From Shewanella sp. SNU WT4 (GTDB lineage: Bacteria; Pseudomonadota; Gammaproteobacteria; Enterobacterales; Shewanellaceae), in contig NZ_CP041152.1 of the NCBI RefSeq assembly GCF_006494715.1, forward strand, positions 1-63,478: a stretch of 63,478 bases of DNA. Direction: 5' to 3'. Within the stretch, counting starts at the first letter, position 1. Each line of letters opens with the position of its first letter. Shown piece after piece: positions 1 to 9,454 of the stretch. The notes beneath the pieces are model-generated. The model worked only from the letters and a program-made list of their open reading frames with translations, did not search any database and had not been told where the DNA came from. The position numbers were made by a program, and so were the translations under genes.

Positions 1-676
1 ACGGACTGAGAGCGCTTTCCCTGGCATGTGCCAAGTAATCTGTTTGACGATGTTCGGCCATAAAAGCCCGTTTTTGCTGTTGACCATCAAATGCGGGCGC
101 CGCGCCGGCTATGGTTGCCATTCCCGGCTGCATCCCCGCCTGTTTAGCAAGCTGTTGCTGAAGCATTGCTGTCTGCGCTTCGAGTTGTGATAACTGATTA
201 TTAGTATTGAACTCTGGATGTTGGTTGGCATTACTGACCTGCACAACGGTCTCGCTGTTCATGGCACTGATAATCTGCTGCTGACGGTAATCCAGCATTT
301 GCTGCTCAAATGCCATAGCTCGCTGTTGGGCCAATGATAGCGGTGGTGGCGTTAAGGTTTGCGCAGGCGCCGATGAGGTCAATTCAGCCGGTGGTGTATC
401 CGGCGCCGGAACAACAGCCGTTAGCTTATCAATTGTCAGCGCCAGTCCTCGCGGGACTTGGCCGTCATCAGAGCGGTTGTTGCTGGCCTCCGTTGCCTGC
501 GTGGTGGGTGTGGTCGTGGGCGCCGTAGAGGCCTTACTGGCCAGCGCCCACAGAATTAGTAATCCCAGCAGCATTAAACTCATGACAACAACCATCATGA
601 GTTTACCGCTCAGCCTTCGCTTGTTCGGGTGATGCTCACCTGGGACTTGGTTAATGATGGGGTTAGTATGACTCAC
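1..676 (-). CDS. trbI: TrbI/VirB10-like mating-channel protein, N-terminal part (gene crosses base 1)
   Basis: The frame starts at a GTG at 676, with an AAGGAG ribosome-binding site 6 nt upstream, and reads off base 1. It continues in frame at 63478-62907, for about 415 residues in all. It encodes a short cytoplasmic tail, one membrane segment (about residues 27-45, Met/Val/Leu rich), then a Pro/Gln-rich periplasmic linker. The sequence crossing the junction reads ALSPYELKVGTIIPAVL, a hallmark of VirB10/TrbI. In this family the protein spans inner membrane to outer membrane core and gates the T4SS channel. The start overlaps the trbH stop by 14 nt, so translational coupling is likely. A downstream ATG near 598 is possible but would remove the cytoplasmic tail. 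Confidence 0.93.
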   Translation of the reverse strand, partial: MSHTNPIINQVPGEHHPNKRRLSGKLMMVVVMSLMLLGLLILWALASKASTAPTTTPTTQATEASNNRSDDGQVPRGLALTIDKLTAVVPAPDTPPAELTSSAPAQTLTPPPLSLAQQRAMAFEQQMLDYRQQQIISAMNSETVVQVSNANQHPEFNTNNQLSQLEAQTAMLQQQLAKQAGMQPGMATIAGAAPAFDGQQQKRAFMAEHRQTDYLAHARESALSP

Positions 677-1124
677 CGGCGACTCCTTCAAACACGCTGG
701 TCGTTGCCAACGGCCTGAGCACATCGACATAATCCCTTATCCAAATGCGCTGAAATGAAAATCGGTGGTTCACTATCACGCGAATATACAGTTGGCCATC
801 GTTGAGGCTGTCTAGCGTGTAGTACAGTTGATTGTGACTTTTGGCTACTGGGTCATCCTCAGTCACTTCGCGGGCATACACAGCAATGCCCTGTTTGCGA
901 AGCGCTTGCTCAACGGCTGTTGAAAAGCTCGTTGAGCGTGACCACTGCGGATAGTCAAACTCAAACGTCGCCGCGGCGCCGTGCTTTTCTTTAATTAACC
1001 AGGCTAAATCCGCGGCCACTTGCTGCTCTTCAGCACTGGATAAGGAAAAGTTGTAGAAGTTGACCGGTGATGTGGCGCATCCCGTCATGAATAGCAGGCT
1101 GAGCGCTAACAGAAACTTATGCAT
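663..1124 (-). CDS. trbH: TrbH-like conjugation lipoprotein
   Basis: This 153-residue protein has a signal peptide ending in the lipobox MTGC, which predicts lipidation of Cys16. It sits between trbG and trbI, exactly where the lipoprotein TrbH lies in IncP plasmids. The product is probably an outer-membrane lipoprotein of the T4SS core, comparable in role to VirB7. Sequence similarity to RP4 TrbH cannot be judged by eye beyond lipobox, size and position. Its start directly follows the trbG stop and its end overlaps the trbI start. Confidence 0.75.
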   Translation of the reverse strand: MHKFLLALSLLFMTGCATSPVNFYNFSLSSAEEQQVAADLAWLIKEKHGAAATFEFDYPQWSRSTSFSTAVEQALRKQGIAVYAREVTEDDPVAKSHNQLYYTLDSLNDGQLYIRVIVNHRFSFQRIWIRDYVDVLRPLATTSVFEGVAGESY

Positions 1125-1985
1125 CTACTGCCCCTCATATTCAATTAAAATGGACTCTTGGTCGCCACCCACACCGACAACCAGCATGATAGCGTCAGAC
1201 AGTTGGTCTACCACGAAGCGGCCATTAATACGGCGCCCATCCTGGATGTAACTGTTTTTATAGCGGTAGTTCACCAGCTCTTGCTGATTGCCATTCACAA
1301 CCAACAAGGTAGGTAGCACTCGGTGCTCTACCCGCGTTGGCATTTCAATGATGGTCTTGCGACCATCGTTATAAACTCGCAGCGGTTTGAAGTCCGCTTT
1401 GCCTGATACGTCATAATTAAAATCGAGCTCGGGCACCAACTGGCCATCGGGCAAGGTATTCTTTTGGGTTTCTACCTGCATGGCCGATTGGTAGGCTGCC
1501 CACTGCGCCGCACGTTCTTCGGGATACTCGAAGTTGACTAGCGGCATCCAATCATTGGCTCGTGAAATGAGTTTGACCTGATAAATCCGCTTATTGGTGG
1601 CAATGGTTAAATTGGTCTCAAGGTTAGTGTCAGTAGGTTTGATGATTAATTGGGTGCGACGGGTATCCCCAGAGCCCGACACGGTAGGCGTCACGCGCCA
1701 GCGCACGGCATCCCCGATTTGCAGGCCATTATCTGGGTTAATGACCTCTTGAGTGTCTAGCTCAAGTACGCAGGTTTTAAAGGGGGCGCAAACTACGGTT
1801 GGCAATGATGCACCGTAGAAGTAAGTCACGCGGCCACTACCATCGGTAATGGTTTTATTGTCCTTAGCTATCCAATCTTGAGCGAGTTCCGTGGCCTGTT
1901 TTTCTTTGGCATTTAAGGCGTTTGCCTGCGCCAGTCCAGGCAGCATGGCCAGCAATAACAGGCTAAAAGTAAAGGTCTGTTTCAT
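1125..1985 (-). CDS. trbG: TrbG/VirB9-like outer-membrane channel component
   Basis: The product is 286 residues from the ATG at 1985, which overlaps the trbF stop codon as ATGA; an upstream in-frame extension to 2021 is unlikely. It has a Sec signal peptide ending LPGLAQANA. The C-terminal half contains PTRVEHRVLPTLLVV and NGRFVVDQLSDAIMLVVG, typical of the VirB9/CagX fold. In this family the protein joins TrbI/VirB10 and the lipoprotein to form the outer-membrane ring of the T4SS. Gene order (F-G-H-I) matches the RP4 Tra2 core. Confidence 0.92.
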   Translation of the reverse strand: MKQTFTFSLLLLAMLPGLAQANALNAKEKQATELAQDWIAKDNKTITDGSGRVTYFYGASLPTVVCAPFKTCVLELDTQEVINPDNGLQIGDAVRWRVTPTVSGSGDTRRTQLIIKPTDTNLETNLTIATNKRIYQVKLISRANDWMPLVNFEYPEERAAQWAAYQSAMQVETQKNTLPDGQLVPELDFNYDVSGKADFKPLRVYNDGRKTIIEMPTRVEHRVLPTLLVVNGNQQELVNYRYKNSYIQDGRRINGRFVVDQLSDAIMLVVGVGGDQESILIEYEGQ

Positions 1986-2671
1986 CAGTTGATTTCCGTG
2001 ACTTGATACGTGGTGAACCACAGACCCGTTGGGTTACGCATAAACCCTTCTGGGGTGCTGGGTGTTTGGTGGGAGGTCGTGAGAGCCGCCCTGAATCGTG
2101 GGGTAGATATCACCTTACCCTTGCGGTCTGACAAGGTTTCAGTCCATTCAACTTGGTAAGTATTGCCATCCCCTAGGGGCAATACGCTGTGAATAGATAC
2201 CTTGACCAGTTCAGTTTCAGCGCGTTTCATTGGGTTTAATGTGGTTGATAACGCCTGGCTCAGTTGTTGATGCGCGGCATCATTACTACGCAAGTGAGCA
2301 AAGGCGTCTTGTACCGCTTTTTGCTGGGCAAACGGATCTGAATACACACTGCGAACATGTTCAATAAATCCCGCAATTTGACTGCGAGTGACAAGCTCTA
2401 GTTGGTTTTTTGGCAGCGCTGTGAGCTCTTGCAAGGCAATCACTCGGTCATCACTTAATGCCAGTGCAAACGGCTGGATTTTGCTCTGGGCGCCAATATA
2501 GCTAATGCCAATAACTGAAAATGCCGTCACGACAAGCGACGATATGGCCACAATGCGCCATGTTTTAAGCTGTTTGACCGTATCACCAATGCGTTCATCC
2601 CATTCCATGCGGGCGCGTTGATACATCAAGCTCATTTCATCCTGAGCCCGTTCGGGAGGTGTGTTATCCAT
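1985..2671 (-). CDS. trbF: TrbF/VirB8-like inner-membrane T4SS protein
   Basis: The product is 228 residues with a cytoplasmic N-terminus, one transmembrane helix at about residues 40-60 (IVAISSLVVTAFSVIGISYIG), and a periplasmic domain with the VirB8 motif region (QVEWTETLSDRKG). VirB8-type proteins are bitopic scaffolds that nucleate the T4SS inner-membrane complex. The gene lies between trbL and trbG, and its stop overlaps the trbG start by one base of ATGA. Confidence 0.92.
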   Translation of the reverse strand: MDNTPPERAQDEMSLMYQRARMEWDERIGDTVKQLKTWRIVAISSLVVTAFSVIGISYIGAQSKIQPFALALSDDRVIALQELTALPKNQLELVTRSQIAGFIEHVRSVYSDPFAQQKAVQDAFAHLRSNDAAHQQLSQALSTTLNPMKRAETELVKVSIHSVLPLGDGNTYQVEWTETLSDRKGKVISTPRFRAALTTSHQTPSTPEGFMRNPTGLWFTTYQVTEIN

Positions 2672-2685
2672 AAAAGAGAGTCTCG

Positions 2686-4368
2686 CTATTTCTGGTGTTT
2701 ACCCTGGGTATAGGAGACGTACTCCTCCAGGTTAAAGGTGTGTTTTGGATCATTAATCCACTGACTGAAGTTTTTAAGCGCCTGTTGTTGGTTCGGTTTG
2801 CTGAGCTTCGAAAACCCGCCAGATTGCTGCATCCAAGGCTCAGGCTTGCTCGCGCCAGATTTGCCGGCATCATTCATTGGATTTTTTTTTTGAGGTTGTA
2901 GCGATGGATCGTTAGGTTTAAGGCTTGCTGCTGCGCGGCCCACCACAGAATCAGAGGGGGTATTAAACGCGGTCATGGCTGACTTGAAAGCGTTGGCGGC
3001 AGAGCCCTTCATTTGTTTACCAATGGCACCGCCAGCAATGCCGGCAGCAACAGCGGCAGTGCCAAGAAAGCCCCGCTTTGCGCCATTGCCTTTGTTTGCG
3101 CCTTCTTTGGGAGGTGTATCGCCCGCGCTGTCACCACTAGAGGCTTCACCGCTTGCTCCTTGCTCGCCTGAGCCTGAATCACCTGGGCTTGAATCTCCTG
3201 GGCTTGAACTGGCGGCACCTGAATCTCCTGGGCTCGAACCGGCGGCGCCTGAGTCACCAGAGCCTGAGTCACTAGAGCTTGAGTCACCAGAGCCGCTGCC
3301 GCTTTCAGGGGGTGTTGAAGTTGCCGGATCGTTTTCGCCGCCTCCGTCACCACCTTCGCCACCACCACCTTCGGATGCTGCGTCCCATGCAGCGCCAGCG
3401 AGGCGAGACATGTTGCCTGCGCCTTGTGCCACACCGGTTAATCCGCCCATGGCGCCATAAGCACCCGCAGCGGCTGCGGCAGTCAATGCGGCCGCTTGCA
3501 ATGCACCGGCGACAGCGTTGCCCGTGGTCTGGTCACTACCACTGACGAGGCTTTGCGCCATTTGCGGGATTTCTCGTACTAGCCCCCAAATCACTATCAT
3601 CATCGGCAGAATAATGAGCAACTGTGTCCAAGTGAGCTCACTTTGTTTAACCCAGGTATCAATGATATTCAGTGTCAGTACGATAATAAGTTGCATGGTG
3701 AGGTACTTCACCCCGATACCAATCATCAGCTTAAAATAGTTGATCCCGTAGTCGCGGCTCCATTCGTGACCGAGGAAGCCTAGCATCACCACGCCAGCAT
3801 TCAGCAGGAAATAATACTGAATAATGACAACCATGAGGTTAAGTACGATGAAGGCGAAAACTACTAGAATCCCTAGTGCTACCAAGATGTAGCCAATGCT
3901 GGACGCTATATCAAGAACGCTTAATTTGCTCATTATCTTTGACACGAGCGATAAACCAATATCAAACACTGATGACGGTGATATCGCGGTTTGAGCTGCG
4001 CCACTGCCAGCCAGTTTTGCCCCGATAGATGCGAAACTGTTGATGATGATGGCGCCCAGTTCGTGAGCGTTGAGCAGTAGATACCAGAAAAAACCCACCA
4101 TGATGGTACGCTTGCAGAGCTCCGCCAAGATGTCTTTGGTGTCGCCGCCATTAAGAACCATCATCCCGAAACTCCATGCCCAGGAGATAGTTACCAGCGT
4201 CCAAAATAAGTAGGTGGTAATGGGAATGATGATGGCGGGCCATTGGCCTGCCGCGTTTTCGAAGGTGCGCAGTAATTCATCCATGGCGCCGGTGTCTGGG
4301 GCGCCAGCGGTAGGGGCTCCCCAAGCGACACTGCTGAACACCCACAGTAGTACGAGCAAAATGCGCAT
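2686..4368 (-). CDS. trbL: TrbL/VirB6-like polytopic T4SS protein
   Basis: The product is 560 residues with a signal-like N-terminus and about six hydrophobic helices in the first 300 residues (for example near residues 50-70, 95-115, 165-190 and 195-215). A long low-complexity Gly/Ser/Glu/Asp/Pro tail follows (about residues 335-445), and the C-terminus is polar. TrbL/VirB6 forms the inner-membrane channel of the T4SS. The repetitive coding DNA of the tail gives long open frames on both strands that are not genes. The tail may vary in length between relatives. Confidence 0.9.
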   Translation of the reverse strand: MRILLVLLWVFSSVAWGAPTAGAPDTGAMDELLRTFENAAGQWPAIIIPITTYLFWTLVTISWAWSFGMMVLNGGDTKDILAELCKRTIMVGFFWYLLLNAHELGAIIINSFASIGAKLAGSGAAQTAISPSSVFDIGLSLVSKIMSKLSVLDIASSIGYILVALGILVVFAFIVLNLMVVIIQYYFLLNAGVVMLGFLGHEWSRDYGINYFKLMIGIGVKYLTMQLIIVLTLNIIDTWVKQSELTWTQLLIILPMMIVIWGLVREIPQMAQSLVSGSDQTTGNAVAGALQAAALTAAAAAGAYGAMGGLTGVAQGAGNMSRLAGAAWDAASEGGGGEGGDGGGENDPATSTPPESGSGSGDSSSSDSGSGDSGAAGSSPGDSGAASSSPGDSSPGDSGSGEQGASGEASSGDSAGDTPPKEGANKGNGAKRGFLGTAAVAAGIAGGAIGKQMKGSAANAFKSAMTAFNTPSDSVVGRAAASLKPNDPSLQPQKKNPMNDAGKSGASKPEPWMQQSGGFSKLSKPNQQQALKNFSQWINDPKHTFNLEEYVSYTQGKHQK

Positions 4369-4376
4369 AATGCTCC

Positions 4377-5132
4377 TTAAAACTGTTTGAGGCTAAAGGG
4401 TTTTAATTCCCTTGATTCTAAGGACGGTACATCACCCTGCATAAACCTATCTTGCTGCGCCTGTTGCATTTGCTTGCGTTCATTTTCTGCTTGCACGAGC
4501 GTGCTAGTGAGCTGAATTTGAGTGGCTAATAGGGTTTCTATTTTTTGCAATTGGCTGATGGTTTGCGCTGACAATTGATTGCCTGCTTGAATGGCCTGTA
4601 AGCGGCCAGTGGCATTTTCAGATGCTCGTTGCTGGCGTTGAAGGGTGACGTTATCCTCTGCTTGTTGCGCATGAATGCCGTTGGCCACTTTCATGGAAGC
4701 TGCGGCGGTATCCCCTAGGCTTTGAGATACGTTGCGGTAATGAGTGGATAGGTCTTGTGGGGCGACGGTTTTATTCCAACTGTCATACCCTTTAAACACG
4801 GCGTTCATGTCTTCCATCACCGAGGCTGACGAGAACGCAATACTTTCACCGTGTCTGGCGAGCACGTTTAAGCGTTGTAGGTGGTCAAAGACGTTGCCCC
4901 AATCACCCGAGGCCAGGTTTTTGGTGTTGCGGATTTGGTTCTCTATCATTTGAACCTGGTTGATGGTTTGTCGGATATTTTCGGCTTGAGTGGTTACGAG
5001 TTGGATATTGTTGGCGAGCTGAGTCCATTCGCTAGAGCAGTTGACGCAAACCACTGGGATGGCTTGCGCTTGCTGGCAAACGGGTAACAAAAAGGCGCTA
5101 CATAAGAGCGCCTGTTTAATGGATGTATGCAT
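4377..5132 (-). CDS. trbJ: TrbJ/VirB5-like periplasmic T4SS protein
   Basis: The product is 251 residues from the ATG at 5132, which has a strong AGGGGG site 4 nt upstream. The longer frame to 5204 overlaps trbE and lacks a site. A Sec signal peptide (MHTSIKQALLCSAFLLPVCQ...QAQA) precedes a mature region with two cysteines (CVNCSS) and a long helical, Gln-rich coiled-coil-like body. TrbJ is placed in the VirB5 group, thought to be a minor pilus tip component. Position between trbE and trbL fits. Confidence 0.88.
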   Translation of the reverse strand: MHTSIKQALLCSAFLLPVCQQAQAIPVVCVNCSSEWTQLANNIQLVTTQAENIRQTINQVQMIENQIRNTKNLASGDWGNVFDHLQRLNVLARHGESIAFSSASVMEDMNAVFKGYDSWNKTVAPQDLSTHYRNVSQSLGDTAAASMKVANGIHAQQAEDNVTLQRQQRASENATGRLQAIQAGNQLSAQTISQLQKIETLLATQIQLTSTLVQAENERKQMQQAQQDRFMQGDVPSLESRELKPFSLKQF

Positions 5133-5148
5133 GTATCCCCCTAGGTGT

Positions 5149-7602
5149 TCATGGCGATGCTGGTTGTTGTGCGCTGGCAAATTCTTGTCTGGTCTGCTCG
5201 TCAATGATGCCGCAGGTGACTAACCAGTGCTGATACCACTGCGCTCCATATTCACTGATGTGCTCACGAATGGCGTTGAGGTCGTGCTTGCCACTTTTGG
5301 CAACAAACGCGAGGCTTAGCTCACCAAGGTTGAGATTAAATAGTCGATTACCTTCTGGTTGGGTAATGTAGTAATCCCGCTTGCGCTGGCCTTCTTTGAT
5401 GATGGCAATTTGACGACTATTAAGACCAAACCCCTGATAAATAGTCTTTAACGTGGGGTTGTCAGCGTCCGGATTGGGCAAAAATACCTTGGTCGGGCAG
5501 GCTATCATGAGCATTTCAAAGATGGCTGACTTCGCGGCCTCACCCAATGATTGAGTGAATAGGGCAACCACGCAGTTTTTCTTACGCAGTACCCTCAGCC
5601 ATTCTTCAACCATGGCCTCAAATATAGGGTTCTGTAATGCAACCCAGGCTTCATCTATCCAAAGAAATGCGGGATGGCCATCAAGACTCAGTTCGATTTG
5701 TCTAAACAGGTAAATGAGTACGGGTAATAAATCTTGGTCGCCCTTGCTCATTAGCTCGCCCATTTCAAACACTTGAAGAGCTGCGTTTTGAAAGCTGTCA
5801 CTGGGGTTGTTGAGTAAGCTGCCAGCACTGCCAAGGGTGTAGTGCTGAAGGGCTTCTGCAATCTCTACGTCGGCCACGTTAACGAACTCACTAAGGGTAA
5901 TGTGCTCTAGCGTGTCAGTGTCAGCGAGGTTGCGCAGGGTGGCTTGGATTTCATTGCGCTGGCGCGGAGTTACGTGCAACTGGCGCAGTGCCAGTAATTT
6001 AACCACAAAATCCACCGTCCAATCGAAATCGTCACGCAGTTTCGATAAGGGTGCAAAGCTCACTGTGCTGTCTTTGCAAATGTCGTAGTGAACGCCGCCA
6101 CACTGACTGATGGCAAATGCTGAGTAGTCCTTATCAAAGACAAACTGTTTGCAGTGAGGGTATCGACTCGCTTGCGCGACGAGTAGCGCCAATAGGGTGG
6201 ATTTACCTGCCCCGGGTGGGCCAAACACTAAGCTGTGACCTAAGTCGTCATGGTGCAGGTTTAACCAAAAGGGGGCGTTTCCTTCCCCGCCCACCTGCAT
6301 CAATGCGGGTGAATGTTCAGGATACATAGGATTAGGGTTGGTAATGTTGCCCGTCCACTGTGCTGAGGTAGGTAGCATGGCGGCGAGGTTTAAGGTGCTC
6401 ACTAGCGGGCGTCTGACGTTGTGTAAGCTGTCTGATGGCAATGAGCCTAAGAAGGCATCAACACTGTTAACGCTTTCAGTAATGGCATTAAATCCAAGGT
6501 GCCTAATCGCATTAATCAATCGCTCTGCCATATCGTCCAGCGCTTCTTGAGTCGTGGCGCGAATAATGAGTGTTGAGGTGTAGTGGCCATATTGAACGCC
6601 GTTGGATTTAACCATATCCGCTGCTTGGCTGTACTGAACGTGCATACGCTGGGCGTCAGTATCAATAGTGGGGTTAGGGTTGTTCGTAAATCTGTCTTTA
6701 AAACCGATAATTTTTTGCTTCCAGGCCCGCTGCTCTTTGCGCAGCGCCTTTTCTGCATCGGTTGCATCAAAAAAACAAAAGCGGGTTGACCATCGGTAGC
6801 TCATGCCAAGTTTATCAAGGTGATAAAGCATGTTGGGCACGGAGCTGTCGGGAAAGTCGTTAACGCTAATTGTCATTAATAGCTGGTCATCGAGCTTGGG
6901 GCTTAATCCTGTCCAGAAGTCGTGCAGCCCTAGCAATGTGTCTAAGCCGCTTGGGCAAAAAGGGAGTTGCATGGGATGGTGGGCGCCACTAATGCAGTGA
7001 TTAAGGGCTTCAAGCAGTTTGCAGCAATAAAATTGACTGTGAACTGAGGGTTTATAGGCGTTGAGCTGCTTAATCTGAATGTAGCCGCTGAGGTTGCTTT
7101 CGACTTCACGCAACTTGCTTTTAAATACATCTAGATGCTTTTGGTAGCCTTGTTTGACGTTACTGTTTTGCTCAAACATAAAGTTAGCAATGGCTGACTT
7201 GGCTTTGTTTGGCGGCATATACGTGACAAACAGGTAGTAGTCAGAATCATAGCGCGTACTGACTCGCTGGTAATAATCCTGACGCTCAGCGTCAATCATG
7301 GCAAACACGGGGTGCGGAAACGCGGCGCCTTGAGTGTCTAAATAATTGGGTGAGCGGTCACGAACAGCTTCAACGTGAGTCATCCAGCCGGTGCCAAAAC
7401 CGCAGAGTACCCGATTAATGCGCCCCATTAGGTCGTTGCGCTCTGAAACGGTCGCGCTAGAAATATCAGGGCCAGCAAATGCAAACCCTGCCATTAATGA
7501 GCCGTCCTTATTCAGAATGACACCATCATCAGCCAAAATGGCGTAGTTGAGTAAATCACTAAAGCCCATGCTGGGCGTTCGATACTTTGCGGTTTGGAAC
7601 AT
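5149..7602 (-). CDS. trbE: TrbE/VirB4-family T4SS ATPase
   Basis: This 817-residue protein has an N-terminal CagE/TrbE/VirB domain and a C-terminal RecA-like ATPase domain. The Walker A motif GPPGAGKST is at about residues 460-468 and the Walker B region LWIDEAW is around residue 650. The family energises pilus assembly and substrate transfer at the inner membrane. The length matches RP4 TrbE (about 850). The gene begins 3 nt after trbD and is followed 16 nt later by trbJ. Confidence 0.96.
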   Translation of the reverse strand: MFQTAKYRTPSMGFSDLLNYAILADDGVILNKDGSLMAGFAFAGPDISSATVSERNDLMGRINRVLCGFGTGWMTHVEAVRDRSPNYLDTQGAAFPHPVFAMIDAERQDYYQRVSTRYDSDYYLFVTYMPPNKAKSAIANFMFEQNSNVKQGYQKHLDVFKSKLREVESNLSGYIQIKQLNAYKPSVHSQFYCCKLLEALNHCISGAHHPMQLPFCPSGLDTLLGLHDFWTGLSPKLDDQLLMTISVNDFPDSSVPNMLYHLDKLGMSYRWSTRFCFFDATDAEKALRKEQRAWKQKIIGFKDRFTNNPNPTIDTDAQRMHVQYSQAADMVKSNGVQYGHYTSTLIIRATTQEALDDMAERLINAIRHLGFNAITESVNSVDAFLGSLPSDSLHNVRRPLVSTLNLAAMLPTSAQWTGNITNPNPMYPEHSPALMQVGGEGNAPFWLNLHHDDLGHSLVFGPPGAGKSTLLALLVAQASRYPHCKQFVFDKDYSAFAISQCGGVHYDICKDSTVSFAPLSKLRDDFDWTVDFVVKLLALRQLHVTPRQRNEIQATLRNLADTDTLEHITLSEFVNVADVEIAEALQHYTLGSAGSLLNNPSDSFQNAALQVFEMGELMSKGDQDLLPVLIYLFRQIELSLDGHPAFLWIDEAWVALQNPIFEAMVEEWLRVLRKKNCVVALFTQSLGEAAKSAIFEMLMIACPTKVFLPNPDADNPTLKTIYQGFGLNSRQIAIIKEGQRKRDYYITQPEGNRLFNLNLGELSLAFVAKSGKHDLNAIREHISEYGAQWYQHWLVTCGIIDEQTRQEFASAQQPASP

Positions 7603-7604
7603 AA

Positions 7605-7889
7605 TTAATCCCGGTTGGCGTAGTTTTTGCGGCTGTGAGCAGGGTAAAACTCAGCGTATTTACGATAGCGCGCAAATACTTTGGTCATGTGAGGGTCGGC
7701 TTTGCCCATCATGCTGAGCAATGGCAATCCGCCTATCCATAGTGCTATGGCTAACGCGATTGATACGGCGGTTTGAAGTACCATGAGAACCATGCACAAC
7801 ATGCCAAGCAGCATCAGTAAGTTACGCTCACAACCCAAAATGAGATTGCCGCGGTGAAAATCAAAAATAGGGGTGCGGTGTAGTGCCAT
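7605..7889 (-). CDS. trbD: TrbD/VirB3-like membrane protein
   Basis: The product is 94 residues. It opens with MALHRTPIFDFHRGNLILGC, like the VirB3/TrbD N-terminus ('hR.p.....r..l.lG.eR'), followed by two closely spaced hydrophobic segments. VirB3-type proteins associate with the VirB4 ATPase and the inner membrane. The gene is packed tightly between trbC (3 nt) and trbE (2 nt), as in IncP plasmids. Confidence 0.88.
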   Translation of the reverse strand: MALHRTPIFDFHRGNLILGCERNLLMLLGMLCMVLMVLQTAVSIALAIALWIGGLPLLSMMGKADPHMTKVFARYRKYAEFYPAHSRKNYANRD

Positions 7890-7892
7890 ACA

Positions 7893-8258
7893 TCATGTCA
7901 CCAAGGTTGATGACACGTTAAAGAGAGAACTCAATACGTTAGCAGCAAACACCACAACGGAAATGCCGACAGCTAGGAACAGTAAGGTTTTGATTAACCC
8001 TGATAATTCCCCGCCAAACAGCAAGCCTGCCATGGCCGCGACAATGGCTAAAATTGAAATGCCAAACGCGACAGGGCCCGTGATGGATTTCACTAGTTTG
8101 TTGAGGGGAGATTCCCAAGGCATACCAGAGGACGATGTTGCGTGAGCAATGTCAGGGAACAACATGGCAATGGCGAATAAAATAGCGAGTAGAATTAGCG
8201 GGTGTTCAGTGAGGTATTTGAGCCACGATTGATACCTGGGCGGTTCAAATTGGTTCAT
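7893..8258 (-). CDS. trbC: TrbC/VirB2-like conjugative pilin precursor
   Basis: This 121-residue protein has a long N-terminal leader with a hydrophobic segment and a signal peptidase-like site around FPDIAHA. A mature domain follows with SITGPVAFGISILAIVAA and LLFGGELSGLIKTLLFLAVG, which closely follows the IncP TrbC pattern (GPVAF..SI..IV, FGGEL). TrbC is the T-pilus subunit; in RP4 it is trimmed and cyclised by TraF, and a TraF homologue is present at 49676-50257. A good RBS precedes the ATG. Confidence 0.93.
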   Translation of the reverse strand: MNQFEPPRYQSWLKYLTEHPLILLAILFAIAMLFPDIAHATSSSGMPWESPLNKLVKSITGPVAFGISILAIVAAMAGLLFGGELSGLIKTLLFLAVGISVVVFAANVLSSLFNVSSTLVT

Positions 8259-8312
8259 GCGGGTACTCCTTGTGAGTGGTTGTTTATGGAAGGAGGGGAT
8301 GAGTGATTTGTT

Positions 8313-8507
8313 TCAATCAGGCTCACAACACGCTTCAACGGGGTCTTGCCAGCCTGACATGACAGCCGCTTGGCATTGGCGGTGCCCTTCATCTAATAGT
8401 GCTAGGTATTCGTCATAGTCGGCATCTATCCCTGGGTAATAACAGCTCAGGCACCATCTTGATGGTTGCGCCGCTTCTTCTTTTTTGCAGCGGAGGCATT
8501 TACACAT
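8313..8507 (-). CDS. small cysteine-rich protein between trbB and trbC
   Basis: The product is 64 residues of unknown function. It has an N-terminal CxxC pair (CKCLRCKK), a CLSC motif and further cysteines, suggesting a small zinc ribbon. It starts 11 nt downstream of trbB and precedes trbC by 54 nt, so it is probably co-transcribed with the mating-pair genes. No counterpart is known to me at this position in RP4. Confidence 0.6.
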   Translation of the reverse strand: MCKCLRCKKEEAAQPSRWCLSCYYPGIDADYDEYLALLDEGHRQCQAAVMSGWQDPVEACCEPD

Positions 8508-8518
8508 GGTTAATTCCC

Positions 8519-9454
8519 TTAACTTTCAATGGTTGACGTAACGTATTGGCCGTCTACAAAGTCATGCACTTGAATTATTTCTTTAATGCTGCGGCCGGTT
8601 GATGATTTTTCTATGAAAACAACGAGATTTACGGTTTGAGAGATAAGGGTGTGATTGATGTGTTGTGATACTTCAGCGATGCAATCACCTAAACGAATGA
8701 GTCCCAGGCGGGCGCTGTTGGCGTGAATGGTTGCTATACCGCCAGAATGGCCAGTGTTCCACGCTTTAAGTAGCGATAGCGCCTCACCTCCACGCACTTC
8801 ACCAACCAGAATGCGGTCGGGGCGCAGGCGCAAGGTGGCTCGCAGTAGATTGGCCATTGATGTGGTGGCATTACTGCGCAATATCACCGAGTTCTGCGCG
8901 GCACACTGAATTTCGTTGGTGTCTTCAATAATAACAATGCGGTCGTTATGGCAAAGACACACCATTTCATTAATAAGAGCGTTAGCAAACGTGGTTTTGC
9001 CAGAGCCAGTGCCACCAACAATCAGTATGTTTTTTCGCTCAGTGATTGCTTGTCTGAGAACTGCACACTGGGCTTTGGATAGCATTCCAGTCTGCATGTA
9101 GTCGTCAAGGCTGAACACTCGAATGGCTTTTTTACGCAGCGCAAATGTGGGCGCCAATACTACTGGTGGAATTACGCCCTCAAACCGGCTGCCGTCGACA
9201 GGAAATTCACATTCAAGCAAAGGCTGCTCTGCCGTTAGGCTGACGCTGTGAAATCCCGCGAGTGCTTTCATTAATAGCATGGCTTGAGTGGGTGTCATTG
9301 ATGACTCAATTTGCATAGGTAAGCCAAATCGTTCTACCCACAAGTTACCGTCACTGTTTAACATGAGCTCGGTAACGTCATCATCATTAAGCAATTCGAG
9401 CTGCTTTTGCCCGAAGTGGGTTTTGATGCTGTTAATATGAGAGTTACTTTGCAT
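8519..9454 (-). CDS. trbB: TrbB/VirB11-like hexameric traffic ATPase
   Basis: The product is 311 residues, close to RP4 TrbB. The Walker A motif GGTGSGKTT is at about residues 146-154. An Asp box (IIEDTNEIQC), a Walker B region with Arg-rich LRLRPDRILVGEVRGGEA, and a His box (TGHSGGIATIHANS) are all intact. VirB11-type ATPases sit at the cytoplasmic face of the T4SS and switch it between pilus assembly and DNA transfer. The start overlaps the upstream 135-codon frame by 11 nt. Confidence 0.96.
   Translation of the reverse strand: MQSNSHINSIKTHFGQKQLELLNDDDVTELMLNSDGNLWVERFGLPMQIESSMTPTQAMLLMKALAGFHSVSLTAEQPLLECEFPVDGSRFEGVIPPVVLAPTFALRKKAIRVFSLDDYMQTGMLSKAQCAVLRQAITERKNILIVGGTGSGKTTFANALINEMVCLCHNDRIVIIEDTNEIQCAAQNSVILRSNATTSMANLLRATLRLRPDRILVGEVRGGEALSLLKAWNTGHSGGIATIHANSARLGLIRLGDCIAEVSQHINHTLISQTVNLVVFIEKSSTGRSIKEIIQVHDFVDGQYVTSTIES

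Noticed and set aside
3009..3434. Long frames on both strands over the trbL low-complexity tail
   Set aside because: They arise from repetitive Gly/Ser/Glu codons of trbL; no ribosome sites and no protein-like order.
5133..5204. Longer N-terminus for trbJ
   Set aside because: It would precede the signal peptide and overlap trbE; the ATG at 5132 has a strong site.
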